Source: Afifellaceae bacterium (GTDB taxonomy: Bacteria > Pseudomonadota > Alphaproteobacteria > Rhizobiales > Afifellaceae). From it: a stretch of 64,000 bases of DNA. The stretch is taken from assembly GCA_028281235.1 (NCBI GenBank), contig JANQKG010000007.1:186001-250000 (forward strand), read 5' to 3'. A program made the position numbers and the translations under genes. The notes beneath the pieces were generated by a model. That model saw nothing but the letters and a program-made list of their open reading frames with translations. It was not told where the DNA came from and did not search any database. The stretch's first letter is position 1. Every line of letters starts with the position of its first letter. Shown in pieces: positions 34,501 through 42,150 of the stretch.

Positions 34501-34703
34501 ATCTTCTGGGTCACCAGTTCGTCGACCTGCTCGGCGGTCGCGCCGGGATATTCAACACTGATCTCGACGCTCTCGGGCGGCACGCGCGGAAACCCCTCGA
34601 TGCGGATCGAAAACGCAGTGAGCACGCCCAGGAACAGGATCAACGCCATCAGAAGATTGGCGGCGACGGGATTGCGGATGAACCAACCGGTCAGCGCATG
34701 CAT
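31569..34703 (-). CDS. RND efflux pump inner-membrane protein, AcrB/HAE1-like
   Basis: This 1044-residue pump has the RND architecture: a first helix (NPVAANLLMALILFLGV), a large periplasmic loop with the porter domain, helices 2-7, a second loop and helices 8-12. The proton-relay region in helix 4 reads GILVDDAVVVGES, with the usual aspartate pair. It expels drugs or toxic organics using proton influx. It lies directly after the adaptor gene in the same direction. No outer-membrane channel gene is present, so a TolC-type protein from elsewhere is needed. Confidence 0.93.
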   Translation of the reverse strand: MHALTGWFIRNPVAANLLMALILFLGVLTAFSIRIEGFPRVPPESVEISVEYPGATAEQVDELVTQKIEQALEGLEGVRSITSQSTNGVASVSVRRAGGEKLQAVLDRVRLRIDGLTDLPTKARRPVIEAAGYDFPALYVNLYGPADPATLQSVAERLKEELLAEPELSRLKIWGLIPRKLRIDVDPEELRQYGLTVADVTTAIQANSLNFQAGQLRTDGGTIFLRADDRALYAPDYAALPVIERPDGSKVPLGDLATIKDGFLEGDFLFRLNGEPTIGMEILVGQKENLLDISRVVNRVVADFERQLPSSIKASVWGDSAGYISERLALLRSNGVQGLLLVTLMLSIFLNVRLAFWVAMGIPISVMGALAVSGSRWVDYSLNDVTTFGLIIALGILVDDAVVVGESVFEERRKIRDPIRGTERGVERVAVATIFGVLTTIAAFYPMLLIDNPLGKVLASFSGIVIFALIFSLIESKFILPAHLAGVPLEEDRRHLPARLWGGVQDGAQAGLNWFRDTIYRPLLVRSLHHRYAVLVLFVAAAIAGLGLIAKGKVATVFFPDVPGQVITVSLEMDARAPFALTRANIDRIERTGRALNEELRDRAGMDNAPIQTFFTIIDGAGGALIYAEMLPVAERPDVPILDVVRKWRERVGLAEGATELEFIGSEALAGGFQIRLVSKDTDLLRQASGETRGFLAALEGVSNIRDSLDGGQPELRLRLRPEARNLGFTAETLAAQIGDGFGGSEVARIRRDGAEIRVVVQNARAARDTIDDLMKTRLRSTTGAWVPLMIVAEIEGSYASGTVTRRDGKRMNIVSASIDRGLVAPEEVGQALFDQLVPELAAKYPSVQVIAAGELEEMGDIRGGLVNALILAAVLIYVLMAVPLKSYWQPFVILAIVPFGFVAAAIGHMIMGVSLSVLSFFGMLALTGVIVNDSLVIITRYNQARSAGDGVSEALHAAGIGRFRAIFLTTATTVIGLMPLLTETSEQAQYLIPAAVSLAFGELFGTALMLILVPVLIAIAEDVIALVRPKPQTASSMTGGPSC

Positions 34704-34706
34704 GAT

Positions 34707-35900
34707 TTAACGCGTCGCCTCTTGCAGCGTGACCCGCTGACCGGGAAGGAACGACGCCAGCGGCGTCTTCGCGACACGCCAGGGGCCGGAGCCTTCCGGT
34801 GCTTGGATGACGAGCGTGCTGTCGGTGCGGAACAGGATATCCGGCTCAACGCGGACGAGCAGATCGCCCGCATCCACCATCCAGACATGGCCTGCCCGGC
34901 TGAGCGCAGCTTCGGGAAGGCTCAGTGTGTCGGCGATCGCACGCCCGGCGAACTCCACCCGCACGAAGTCTCCCGCGAGGATGCCGTTGGCCGGCTCGCT
35001 CACCGTGAGGAAGATGCGCCGTTGGCGCGTGTCTTTGTCCAGGAACCCACCGGCTTGACGAATGCGCGCCTCCCCAAGCGGCGTCCCGTCGCGGTGAAAC
35101 AGTCTCGCTTTCTTGCCGGCGATCGGATGATCCATCAGCGCCCAATCGGCCTCACTCATCTCGACGATCAGCTCGTATTGGCGATCGTCCGACAGATGCA
35201 GAAGCGGCTCGCCTGCGCTCACCGTCTGGCCGAGGCTTGCCATACGCCTGACGATGAAACCGGAGAACGGCGCTGAGACCTCCGTATCGGCGAGCTGCCG
35301 CCGCGCAGCTTCCAACTGCGCCTCCGCGGAGGCCAATGTGCGCTCCGCGATACGCAATTGCGGCAGCTTCAGCGCGAGTTCATTGGGCGGCGCTGTGCCG
35401 TCGCGCTCAAACTGCAGGCGCGCAAGCGTCACGCCGTTCTCCGCATGCCAAAGCGCCAGCTTGGCCTCTTCGAGGCTCAGTTCGGCAGCGGCAATTGCGG
35501 TTTCATATTGTGTCTTCTCGATGGAGAATAACGACGTGCCGGCTTCGACGCGTTCGCCGGCAAGCGCCGCATCGTGAACCTTAGTGATCCGCCCAGACAC
35601 GGCGGCGCGGATTTCCGCATCCCATCGCGGGCGCAATTCGGCAAAGACTGAGATCCTTGCGGTCGCCTCAGCCGGCGCGACCTCAAGGACCGAGGCGATC
35701 GGCGCGGACGTTGAGGTGTCCGCCAAGGTCACATCTGCATTGTCCTCCGCCGCAAACAACACGAGCACGACCACAGCCAAGATCACCAGGGACAGGCCGA
35801 ACCACAGCCATTTCCGCCGGGGCGCCGGCATATCCTTGGCGGACATATCTCTGCCGGACGTGTCTTTGACGGCGGTCTCTGGGATAGAACTTTCGAGCAT
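34707..35900 (-). CDS. RND efflux periplasmic adaptor protein
   Basis: This 397-residue membrane fusion protein links the RND pump to the outer-membrane channel. A single N-terminal helix (WLWFGLSLVILAVVVLVLFA, residues 31-50) anchors it. The split lipoyl domain (RWDAEIRAAVSGRITKVHDA, then VSAPFSGFIVRRMASLGQTV) flanks a coiled-coil hairpin of about residues 135-205. It is the first gene of the efflux operon, divergent from the tetR gene, and ends 3 bp before the pump gene. Confidence 0.92.
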   Translation of the reverse strand: MLESSIPETAVKDTSGRDMSAKDMPAPRRKWLWFGLSLVILAVVVLVLFAAEDNADVTLADTSTSAPIASVLEVAPAEATARISVFAELRPRWDAEIRAAVSGRITKVHDAALAGERVEAGTSLFSIEKTQYETAIAAAELSLEEAKLALWHAENGVTLARLQFERDGTAPPNELALKLPQLRIAERTLASAEAQLEAARRQLADTEVSAPFSGFIVRRMASLGQTVSAGEPLLHLSDDRQYELIVEMSEADWALMDHPIAGKKARLFHRDGTPLGEARIRQAGGFLDKDTRQRRIFLTVSEPANGILAGDFVRVEFAGRAIADTLSLPEAALSRAGHVWMVDAGDLLVRVEPDILFRTDSTLVIQAPEGSGPWRVAKTPLASFLPGQRVTLQEATR

Positions 35901-35969
35901 TTCGGCTCCGCTCTCGGCCGGTAGGCGAGCGACAGGCCCTTGCCCTGCTCGACGTGGCGTTATATATGA

Positions 35970-35987
35970 TGAACGATCGTTCGTTCA
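35970..35987. promoter_or_regulatory. TetR-type operator between efflux operon and tetR gene
   Basis: An 18-bp palindrome has 7-bp arms TGAACGA and TCGTTCA around TCGT, with the nested perfect 12-mer GAACGATCGTTC. It overlaps TATATATGAT, a likely -10 region. The shape and location between divergent genes are typical of AcrR/TetR repressor sites, so it probably controls both directions. Confidence 0.8.
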
Positions 35988-35996
35988 ACAAGAAAG

Positions 35997-36620
35997 TTGA
36001 GAAGATTGCCGGAGAAACCGACAGAACCCGAAACGAAGCGCGAGAAGGCGGCGGCTGAGCGGCGCGAGAGGATCCTGGAAGCGGCAATCATGTGCTTCCT
36101 GGAAAACGGCTATCACCAGACGGGTGTGCGCGACATCGCCAACCGCGCAGGAATAAGCCTCGGTAATCTCTACAATCACTTCCCCGGCAAGCACGACGTT
36201 CTGGCCGAGATCGCAGCACTGGAGCGGTCCGAGCTTGAACCCTTCCTGAAGTTGCTGGCGAAGAATTCCGCCGCGCCGGTCGTCCTGGAAAAATTCGTGA
36301 CGGCCTACGCGAAGTATCTAGCTGTGCCGGAAAACGTCATCCTGACAATCGAGCTCACTAGCGAAGCGATCCGCAAACCCGATATCGGCGCGTTGTTTCT
36401 TGCCAACCGCAATGAGCTTGTGACGGCCTTGGCGACTGTCATCCAACGCGGAATCGCCGACGGCGATTTTCGCAGCATCCCCGATCCGCGCCACGTATCG
36501 CAGATGATCATCGAGTTGATCGAAGGCAGCGCCTATAGCAGCGTGCTCGGCGGCGCTTCCAAGCGAAAGATCATTGGCGGCCTGAAGGATTTCATCTTCG
36601 CTGCCGTACGGAAGAACTGA
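35997..36620 (+). CDS. TetR/AcrR-family transcriptional regulator
   Basis: This 207-residue repressor has the TetR N-terminal helix-turn-helix (ERILEAAIMCFLENGYHQTG then AGISLGNLYNHFPGK). The all-helical C-terminal ligand domain is diverged. The first codon is TTG at 35997, nine bases past the operator; no ATG precedes the fold, so a TTG or a later start is required. It is divergent from the RND operon and presumably releases the operator when it binds a pump substrate. Confidence 0.85.
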   Translation: MRRLPEKPTEPETKREKAAAERRERILEAAIMCFLENGYHQTGVRDIANRAGISLGNLYNHFPGKHDVLAEIAALERSELEPFLKLLAKNSAAPVVLEKFVTAYAKYLAVPENVILTIELTSEAIRKPDIGALFLANRNELVTALATVIQRGIADGDFRSIPDPRHVSQMIIELIEGSAYSSVLGGASKRKIIGGLKDFIFAAVRKN

Positions 36621-36648
36621 GCCGGCACACTCGGCCGCTCAGAACACA

Positions 36649-36679
36649 ATGCGGACCCGGGACGTGCCCGGGTCCGCAT
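36649..36679. terminator. Bidirectional terminator between tetR and torA
   Basis: A perfect 13-bp stem, ATGCGGACCCGGG and CCCGGGTCCGCAT, encloses the 5-nt loop ACGTG. It sits in the 64-bp gap between two convergent genes. No long U-tract follows in either direction, but the stem strength and place fit a shared terminator. Confidence 0.75.
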
Positions 36680-36684
36680 AGATG

Positions 36685-39156
36685 TCAGCCGTTCTTTGGC
36701 GTGCTGAACACGTTGATCGGCGGCAGCGTTCCGGTGAACTTCTCCACGTCCGCCACGGCCGTGTGGCCGCAATTGCCTTGCGCCAGGCTTGACGTGCCGA
36801 TGTCGACGGTGAGGCAGTTGACGTCGCCATAAGAGTCAAGCGTGCCCGGAGCTCCCGGCTCCACAGGATCGTACCATCCCCCCTCGTTCACCCGGATCAC
36901 GCCGGGTCGGATGGCGTCCGTCACCTTGGCGCCGACCAGGATTTGGCCCCGATCGTTGAACACGCGAACGACATCGCCGTCTGAAATTCCGCGAGCAGCC
37001 GCGTCGTCGGTGTTGATCAGGCAGGGCTCGCGGTCGGCGATCGTGTAGGTGTCGCGGAGCTTGGTACCGCAGAGCTGCGAGTGCAGGCGGCCGCGCGGAT
37101 GACTGGTGGCCACATGCAGCGGGTATTTCGCGCCCGGCCCGTCCAGGCGCTCCACCGGCTCCATCCAGGTCGGATGCGGCGGGCAATCGTCGTAGCCCAT
37201 CTTCTCGATATTGTTGGAATAGATCTCGATCTTGCCGGTCGGTGTACCGAGTGGCTCAAGCAGCGGGTCCTCGCGGTAATCCTGGTAGCGCACGAAGCTG
37301 CGGCCGGCCTCGCTGACCGGGAATTCCACAAAACCCGTCTCCCAGAATTCGTCGAAGCTCGGCATGTCGATGTTCTTGGCTTGCGCTTGCTTCTCCGCTT
37401 CGCCGTAGAACTCCATGATCCAGTCCATCTCCGACTTGCCCTCGGTGAACTCGCGCCCCTTGCCGAGGCGCTCGGAGATGTCCGCGAAGATGTCGTAGTC
37501 GTTGCGCGCTTCGAACAATGGTTCGACGACCTGCTTCATCGCGATGATCGCCTTCAGCGAATAGTCGCCATATTGCTCAATGTCGTTGCGCTCGTAGGAC
37601 GTGGTGGCCGGCAGCACGATGTCGGCGAAGCGGGCCGTTGCGGTCCACTGGAAGTCCTGGACGATAACCGTCTCGAACTTCTGCCAGGCTTTGACCATGC
37701 GGTTGCGGTCCTGGTGGTGGGCAAACGGATTGCCGCCTGTCCAGTAGGTCATCTTGACGTCCGGGAACGTCTCGCGCTTGCCGTTGAAGTCGAACTCGCC
37801 GCCGGGGTTCTCCAGCATGTCGACCACGCGGGCGAGCGGGATCGACGCCGCGCCGCTCTCAGTCAGCCACGCCGCGCCTTCCACCGCTGTGCCGCCATCG
37901 GTGATGCCGGGCAGGACCGGCCCGTTGGCGCCGGGCGAACCGCCATTGGAATAATGGTAGCTCAAGCCGAAGCCACCACCCGGAAGCCCGATCTGACCGA
38001 GCATGCTGGCCAGCACGACCAGCATCCAGTGGCGCTGTTCGCCATGGTGCTGGCGCTGCAGCGACCAGCCGCTGGCGAGCATCGTCCTGTTGTCGGCGAA
38101 GCGCCGGGCCAGTTCCTTGATCGTGTCGGCCGGAATGCCACAGATGTCGGCGGCCCATTCCGCCGTTTTCGGTGTGCCGTCCGATTCGCCGGTCAGGTAG
38201 GGCAGGAACTTGTCGAAGCCGAACGTATATTCGTCGAGGAAGTCGGTGTCGTGCAGGTTCTCCGTGTAGAGCGTATGGGCGATGCCGAGCATCATCGGCA
38301 CGTCGGTCTGCGGCTTGGGCGCAATCCACTCCGCGCCGAAGAAGTCGCAGCTTTCGTTGCGTACCGGATCGATGAAGATCACTGGCTTGCCCGTCGCCTT
38401 GAAGTCCTCCATTCCGGCGAAGCCGCCATGGTCGGGAATGATCCAGCCAATCTGGTTAGTGACCATCGGATCAGCACCCCAGAACACAAGAAGGTCGGTG
38501 CTTTCCACGATCACCGGCCAAACGGTCTGCTGCTCGTAGACCTCCAGCGTTCCCATGACGTGCGGCATGATCACTTGTGACGCGCCGGTGGAGTAGTCGC
38601 CGGAGCTGTTGACGAAGCTGCCTTTCAGATTCAGCATCCGCCGCATCAAGTTCTGGCAATTGTGCAGCTTGCCCGGGCTCTTCCAACCATAGGAGCCCGC
38701 ATAGGTGGCGGCCGGCCCGTAGGTCTCCTCCACCCGCTGCAGCTCCTTCACGACGAGGTCAAGCGCCTGGTCCCAGCTCACGCGCACAAAGTCGTCCGCG
38801 CCGCGGGTCTCGACATCGGCGCCCGGCCCCTTCTCCAGGAAGGCTCTGCGCACCATCGGATATTTGATCCGGGTCGGCGAATAGACGGAGTCCATAACGC
38901 CTTCGAGCTGGTGGCTCGGATGGGGGTCGTTTTCCCATCCGCGCACGCCCGTCCAGCGGCCGCCCTCAACTGTTGCTCTGAAGGCACCCCAGTGCGAGGC
39001 CGAAAGCACCTCGCCATCCATTACTGCGGCTTGAGCCGCGCCGCGCACCAACAGGGACGGCGCCACAGCGCCGAGGACGCCGGCGGCGGCTGTGCTCCCC
39101 AGAAACTGCCGCCGCGTGAGATCAAGCTTCGAAGTCCGCGCATTGTTGATTGGCAT
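36685..39156 (-). CDS. torA: Trimethylamine N-oxide reductase catalytic subunit, TorA-like
   Basis: This 823-residue periplasmic molybdoenzyme reduces trimethylamine N-oxide (or a related N- or S-oxide). A twin-arginine signal (LTRRQFLGS, R15-R16) is followed by a cleavage site near residue 43. The serine ligand of molybdenum lies in SGDYSTGASQVI (S189), and long segments match E. coli TorA, for example TSSLAQGNCGHT near the end. It has no iron-sulfur cysteines at the N-terminus, as expected for this DMSO-reductase subgroup. The gene is last in the order torC-torD-torA, after a 190-bp gap containing its own candidate regulator sites. Confidence 0.93.
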   Translation of the reverse strand: MPINNARTSKLDLTRRQFLGSTAAAGVLGAVAPSLLVRGAAQAAVMDGEVLSASHWGAFRATVEGGRWTGVRGWENDPHPSHQLEGVMDSVYSPTRIKYPMVRRAFLEKGPGADVETRGADDFVRVSWDQALDLVVKELQRVEETYGPAATYAGSYGWKSPGKLHNCQNLMRRMLNLKGSFVNSSGDYSTGASQVIMPHVMGTLEVYEQQTVWPVIVESTDLLVFWGADPMVTNQIGWIIPDHGGFAGMEDFKATGKPVIFIDPVRNESCDFFGAEWIAPKPQTDVPMMLGIAHTLYTENLHDTDFLDEYTFGFDKFLPYLTGESDGTPKTAEWAADICGIPADTIKELARRFADNRTMLASGWSLQRQHHGEQRHWMLVVLASMLGQIGLPGGGFGLSYHYSNGGSPGANGPVLPGITDGGTAVEGAAWLTESGAASIPLARVVDMLENPGGEFDFNGKRETFPDVKMTYWTGGNPFAHHQDRNRMVKAWQKFETVIVQDFQWTATARFADIVLPATTSYERNDIEQYGDYSLKAIIAMKQVVEPLFEARNDYDIFADISERLGKGREFTEGKSEMDWIMEFYGEAEKQAQAKNIDMPSFDEFWETGFVEFPVSEAGRSFVRYQDYREDPLLEPLGTPTGKIEIYSNNIEKMGYDDCPPHPTWMEPVERLDGPGAKYPLHVATSHPRGRLHSQLCGTKLRDTYTIADREPCLINTDDAAARGISDGDVVRVFNDRGQILVGAKVTDAIRPGVIRVNEGGWYDPVEPGAPGTLDSYGDVNCLTVDIGTSSLAQGNCGHTAVADVEKFTGTLPPINVFSTPKNG

Positions 39157-39290
39157 GATGCTACCCCGGTCGTTGTCGACAGCGGCCGGCTCTCGATCCG
39201 GCGGCCCGCAGTCTTTGGTGTCCGATAACCTGCGATGCGCGGGCGATTAGCACGGGGTCGTAAATGCGGTTTCGGCCGGTTTTTAACGGG

Positions 39291-39323
39291 CTGTGAAAAG
39301 ATGTAACCGAGATGTAAACCGAG
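39291..39323 (-). promoter_or_regulatory. Triple tandem repeat before torA, candidate TorR boxes
   Basis: On the plus strand CTGTGAAAAG, ATGTAACCGAG and ATGTAAACCGAG follow one another without a gap, 10-12 bp apart. An equivalent triplet lies before torC (41279-41310). The site is 135-167 bp before the torA start, in the torD-torA gap, and would give torA its own TorR-dependent promoter. Confidence 0.6.
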
Positions 39324-39346
39324 CGAGGCGCGCCGCAATTGCTGAG

Positions 39347-40024
39347 CTAACCGAGGTGACGCGCATCCTCATGGAGGAACGCCGCGAGGCTCTCCGCCGC
39401 CGCTGCGTAGAAGCCTGAGCGATCGGCCTTGACGCAATCGTCACGGAAGTCGCCGACCCAGGACATCAAGCTCTGGTCCAGAAACCATTGCTGGCGGCTG
39501 ATCGATTCGTCCGTCGCCTCCGACCGGTCGGCCAGCTCCGCCATGATGGAGAGTTGAACGGCGAGGTGATCGGGCGGCTCAGGAAAGCCGTCCGGCACTT
39601 TCAGATCCAAATCTTGAAGAAACTCCGCGGCGCGGGCGCTTGGCTCCTGGAAGAGGCGGCCCGTGTCGCTGACATAGGCCGATTCATAGGGCGGTGCGGA
39701 ACGCCGTCCCGCAACGCCCAGAAAGAGCCTGGAGAACGCTCCCGCCAAATCCATCGCCCGCGTGGCCAGATCCTCAGACGGGGCAGTCTGCCTGCGTATC
39801 TGCACGACAACCGGGGCTAGCGTGTCCCACCGGCCGAGCTCATTAAGGAGCGCCCTGCCCTCGTCGGAGCGGTAGGCCGACAGCATCTCCACCGATGGCT
39901 CACGCGCAAAAAGCGCCGCGAACCAACGATAGATGAACGCCCGCTCCGCGTCGGACAAAAGATCCTCCGGCCCGGACGGAGCGTGATCTTTGGTGGGCGC
40001 GTCGCCCTGATTAACCGCCGGCAT
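39347..40024 (-). CDS. torD: TorD-family molybdoenzyme chaperone
   Basis: This 225-residue cytoplasmic protein belongs to the TorD/DmsD chaperone family, which binds the Tat signal of TorA and helps insert the molybdenum cofactor before export. The all-helical sequence shows the family start SDAERAFIYRWFAALFAREP and the conserved PPDHLAVQLSIMAELAD segment. Its ATG at 40024 overlaps the end of torC by 14 bp. Its placement between torC and torA differs from the E. coli order torC-torA-torD. Confidence 0.88.
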   Translation of the reverse strand: MPAVNQGDAPTKDHAPSGPEDLLSDAERAFIYRWFAALFAREPSVEMLSAYRSDEGRALLNELGRWDTLAPVVVQIRRQTAPSEDLATRAMDLAGAFSRLFLGVAGRRSAPPYESAYVSDTGRLFQEPSARAAEFLQDLDLKVPDGFPEPPDHLAVQLSIMAELADRSEATDESISRQQWFLDQSLMSWVGDFRDDCVKADRSGFYAAAAESLAAFLHEDARHLG

Positions 40025-41192
40025 GCTCTGCCCCGCCGGTGTCGCTGGCGTGGAACTGAAGGTATTTCTGCAGGAAGCGATATTGCTGCTTGTCCAGCGT
40101 GATGAAGCGGGCCATCGCCTTGAGATTGCCGATCCATTGGTTGGCCAGGAAATGGTCAGGCGGTGTCAAACTATGACAGGTCGAGCAGCTGGCGTTGTAC
40201 ATCTCCGCGCCGTAATCCCACAGCCTGTCCAGGTCGGAGACCATGTCTGCGCGCGTCACCCAGAAATCCATGCTGACCTGATGCCAGGTCAGCTCCGTGT
40301 CGCTGTCATATTGGGTGTCGTGCCGCACGATCTGGTCAGTCGCCGAGCTGTCGAGGGCAACGGAGAAGATGCGGCGCCCCATCAGCGCGTAGATCACGCG
40401 GTCGACCTCGTCTTGCTGCCAGCCCTCCAGCCGGACTTTGAGCGCATCCCCGTCGCGCTCAAGGACGGCGAGTTCCGTCGCAGGTAGCAGCTTGCCGACA
40501 TCTTCCTCGCCCGCCTCCGCTTGATCGGCAGTCAGGAAGACGGGCTTCTCCGCAATCGTATAGAGCGTATCGGCCTTGGCGCCCTCGTCCTGCGAAAAGG
40601 CCTGCAGCTCCTCGTACATCAGCCTGTAGCCGGTGGAGAGGTCGGGGAGCTTGTGGGCAATCCCCTTGTGGCAGGCGATACAGGTCTCGCCATTCTCCAT
40701 CCCCTCCTGCATCCGCACGGAGGCCTCGTCGCTCTGCATGTGAAACGCCATGGCCTCCCAGGTGTGACAGTTCCGGCATTCCTGGGAATCGTTGGCTTCC
40801 ATCTGAGCCCAGACGCTCTTCGCCATCTCGGCGCGATGGGCCTCGTATTTCTCCTTGGTGGAGATGGTGCCGAGAAAATGGTGGTAGAGCTCGTTCGTCG
40901 CGTAGACCTTGCGCACGAACTTGGAGACCCAGGGCTCCGGGACGTGGCAATCGGAGCAGACCGCCCGTACGCCGGATGCATTCTCGTAGTGAATCGTCTC
41001 TTTGTATTCCAGATAGACGTTGTCGTACATCTCATGACACGAGATGCAGAAATCCATCGTGTTCGTATATTCCATGAACGTGTTGAAGCCGCCCCAGAAG
41101 ATCACCCCGGTGAAACCGCCCACCACGAACAGCGGGCCCAGGCCCCAGCGCGTACTTGGACGCCAAAAGAAGTTCCATGCGCGCCGGAACAT
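40011..41192 (-). CDS. torC: Pentaheme c-type cytochrome, TorC-like (NapC/NirT family)
   Basis: This 393-residue membrane-anchored cytochrome takes electrons from menaquinol or ubiquinol and passes them to TorA in the periplasm. A single N-terminal helix (residues 18-38) is followed by five CxxCH heme sites: CISCH (49-53), CSDCH (79-83), CRNCH (139-143), CIACH (171-175) and CSTCH (336-340). The first four form the NapC-type domain and the fifth lies in the C-terminal domain that contacts TorA. All five are intact. It is the first gene of the operon and faces torR across 216 bp. Confidence 0.94.
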   Translation of the reverse strand: MFRRAWNFFWRPSTRWGLGPLFVVGGFTGVIFWGGFNTFMEYTNTMDFCISCHEMYDNVYLEYKETIHYENASGVRAVCSDCHVPEPWVSKFVRKVYATNELYHHFLGTISTKEKYEAHRAEMAKSVWAQMEANDSQECRNCHTWEAMAFHMQSDEASVRMQEGMENGETCIACHKGIAHKLPDLSTGYRLMYEELQAFSQDEGAKADTLYTIAEKPVFLTADQAEAGEEDVGKLLPATELAVLERDGDALKVRLEGWQQDEVDRVIYALMGRRIFSVALDSSATDQIVRHDTQYDSDTELTWHQVSMDFWVTRADMVSDLDRLWDYGAEMYNASCSTCHSLTPPDHFLANQWIGNLKAMARFITLDKQQYRFLQKYLQFHASDTGGAEHAGG

Positions 41193-41278
41193 AATCGATC
41201 CCTTCTGAGGCAGCCCAAGAATATGGGGCGGGCTATAGCGGCGCGCTGTAAACTCGCTAGTCGGGTTTCATGAATGGC

Positions 41279-41310
41279 TTGTAGAATGATGTAAATGCAC
41301 TGTAAACGAA
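41279..41310. promoter_or_regulatory. Triple tandem repeat between torC and torR, candidate TorR boxes
   Basis: TTGTAGAATG, ATGTAAATGCA and CTGTAAACGAA run in tandem on the plus strand with one-turn spacing, and a further CTGTAAAC lies at 41246. The pattern matches the triplet before torA (39291-39323). E. coli tor boxes are also one-turn repeats beginning CTGT. The site is 87-118 bp before torC and also upstream of torR. Confidence 0.62.
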
Positions 41311-41324
41311 GGCTCCGGCGCCCA

Positions 41325-41373
41325 GAGCATGATCCCGAAAAGTGGGATCCGGTTCTTGGATAAGATCATGCTC
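41325..41373. repeat. Rhizobiales palindromic element, copy 3
   Basis: The sequence from GAGCATGATCCCGAAAAGTG to AGATCATGCTC repeats the two copies at 22341 and 22401 with a few changes (GATCCGGTTCTTGG in the centre). It lies 35 bp before the torR start and directly after the candidate TorR boxes. Confidence 0.85.
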
Positions 41374-41408
41374 AAACAGAGAGATAGAGCCTACGGTCGA
41401 TACGTACA

Positions 41409-42134
41409 GTGGCCCATCAAGATCACATCCTGATTGTCGACGACGAACCCGTCACGCGAACGACGCTGGCCGGCTACTTCACGAAGGCCGGTTATCGGGT
41501 CAGCGAAGCGGAGGACGGAACCGGATTGTGGGCCGCTCTCAAGGCCAGTGAAGTCGACCTGATCCTCCTCGATATCGGACTTCCCGGCGATGACGGGTTC
41601 GCGCTCCTGCGCAAACTGCGGCGCACGTCTGAGGTCGCCGTGATCCTGGTCACCGGCAAGACCGACGAGATCGACCGGATCATAGGCCTTGAGCTCGGCG
41701 CGCATGATTACGTCACCAAGCCGTTCAATCCGCGCGAGCTCTTGGCCAGGGCCAAGAACCTGATCCATCTCACTCGCGCGGCGCGGGAAGCGGATGACAC
41801 CAGGTCGACGAACCGCTTCGACGGTTGGGTGCTGAGCAAGGCAAGCCGCCGGCTTACATCGCCGACAGGAGAAGACGTTCCCCTCACCCGTGGCGAGTTC
41901 GACCTGTTGGCCGCGTTGCTGTCGAACAACGGCCGGGTGATGAGCCGCGACAGCTTGCTTGATCACGTGAGCCACCGCGACTGGGCTCCTAACGACCGGA
42001 CGATCGATGTCCTGGTCGGCCGCGTCCGCCGCAAGATCGAGGACGATCCCAAATGGCCGAAGCGGCTCATCACGGTGCACGGCATCGGCTATGTGTTCGT
42101 CGGGGAAGACAGCGGGCGAGCGAGCGCTCAATAA
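41409..42134 (+). CDS. torR: OmpR-family response regulator, TorR-like
   Basis: This 241-residue regulator has a receiver domain (ILIVDDEPVTRTTL, phosphoacceptor D55 in ILLDIGLPG) and a winged-helix output domain ending in RVRRKIEDDPKWPKRLITVH. The start is a GTG at 41409. It is divergent from torC and convergent with the hybrid kinase gene, whose end lies 16 bp away. By position and by the tandem repeats it is the likely activator of torC and torA. Confidence 0.88.
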   Translation: MAHQDHILIVDDEPVTRTTLAGYFTKAGYRVSEAEDGTGLWAALKASEVDLILLDIGLPGDDGFALLRKLRRTSEVAVILVTGKTDEIDRIIGLELGAHDYVTKPFNPRELLARAKNLIHLTRAAREADDTRSTNRFDGWVLSKASRRLTSPTGEDVPLTRGEFDLLAALLSNNGRVMSRDSLLDHVSHRDWAPNDRTIDVLVGRVRRKIEDDPKWPKRLITVHGIGYVFVGEDSGRASAQ

Positions 42135-42150
42135 GCCCCACAGGCGCCGG

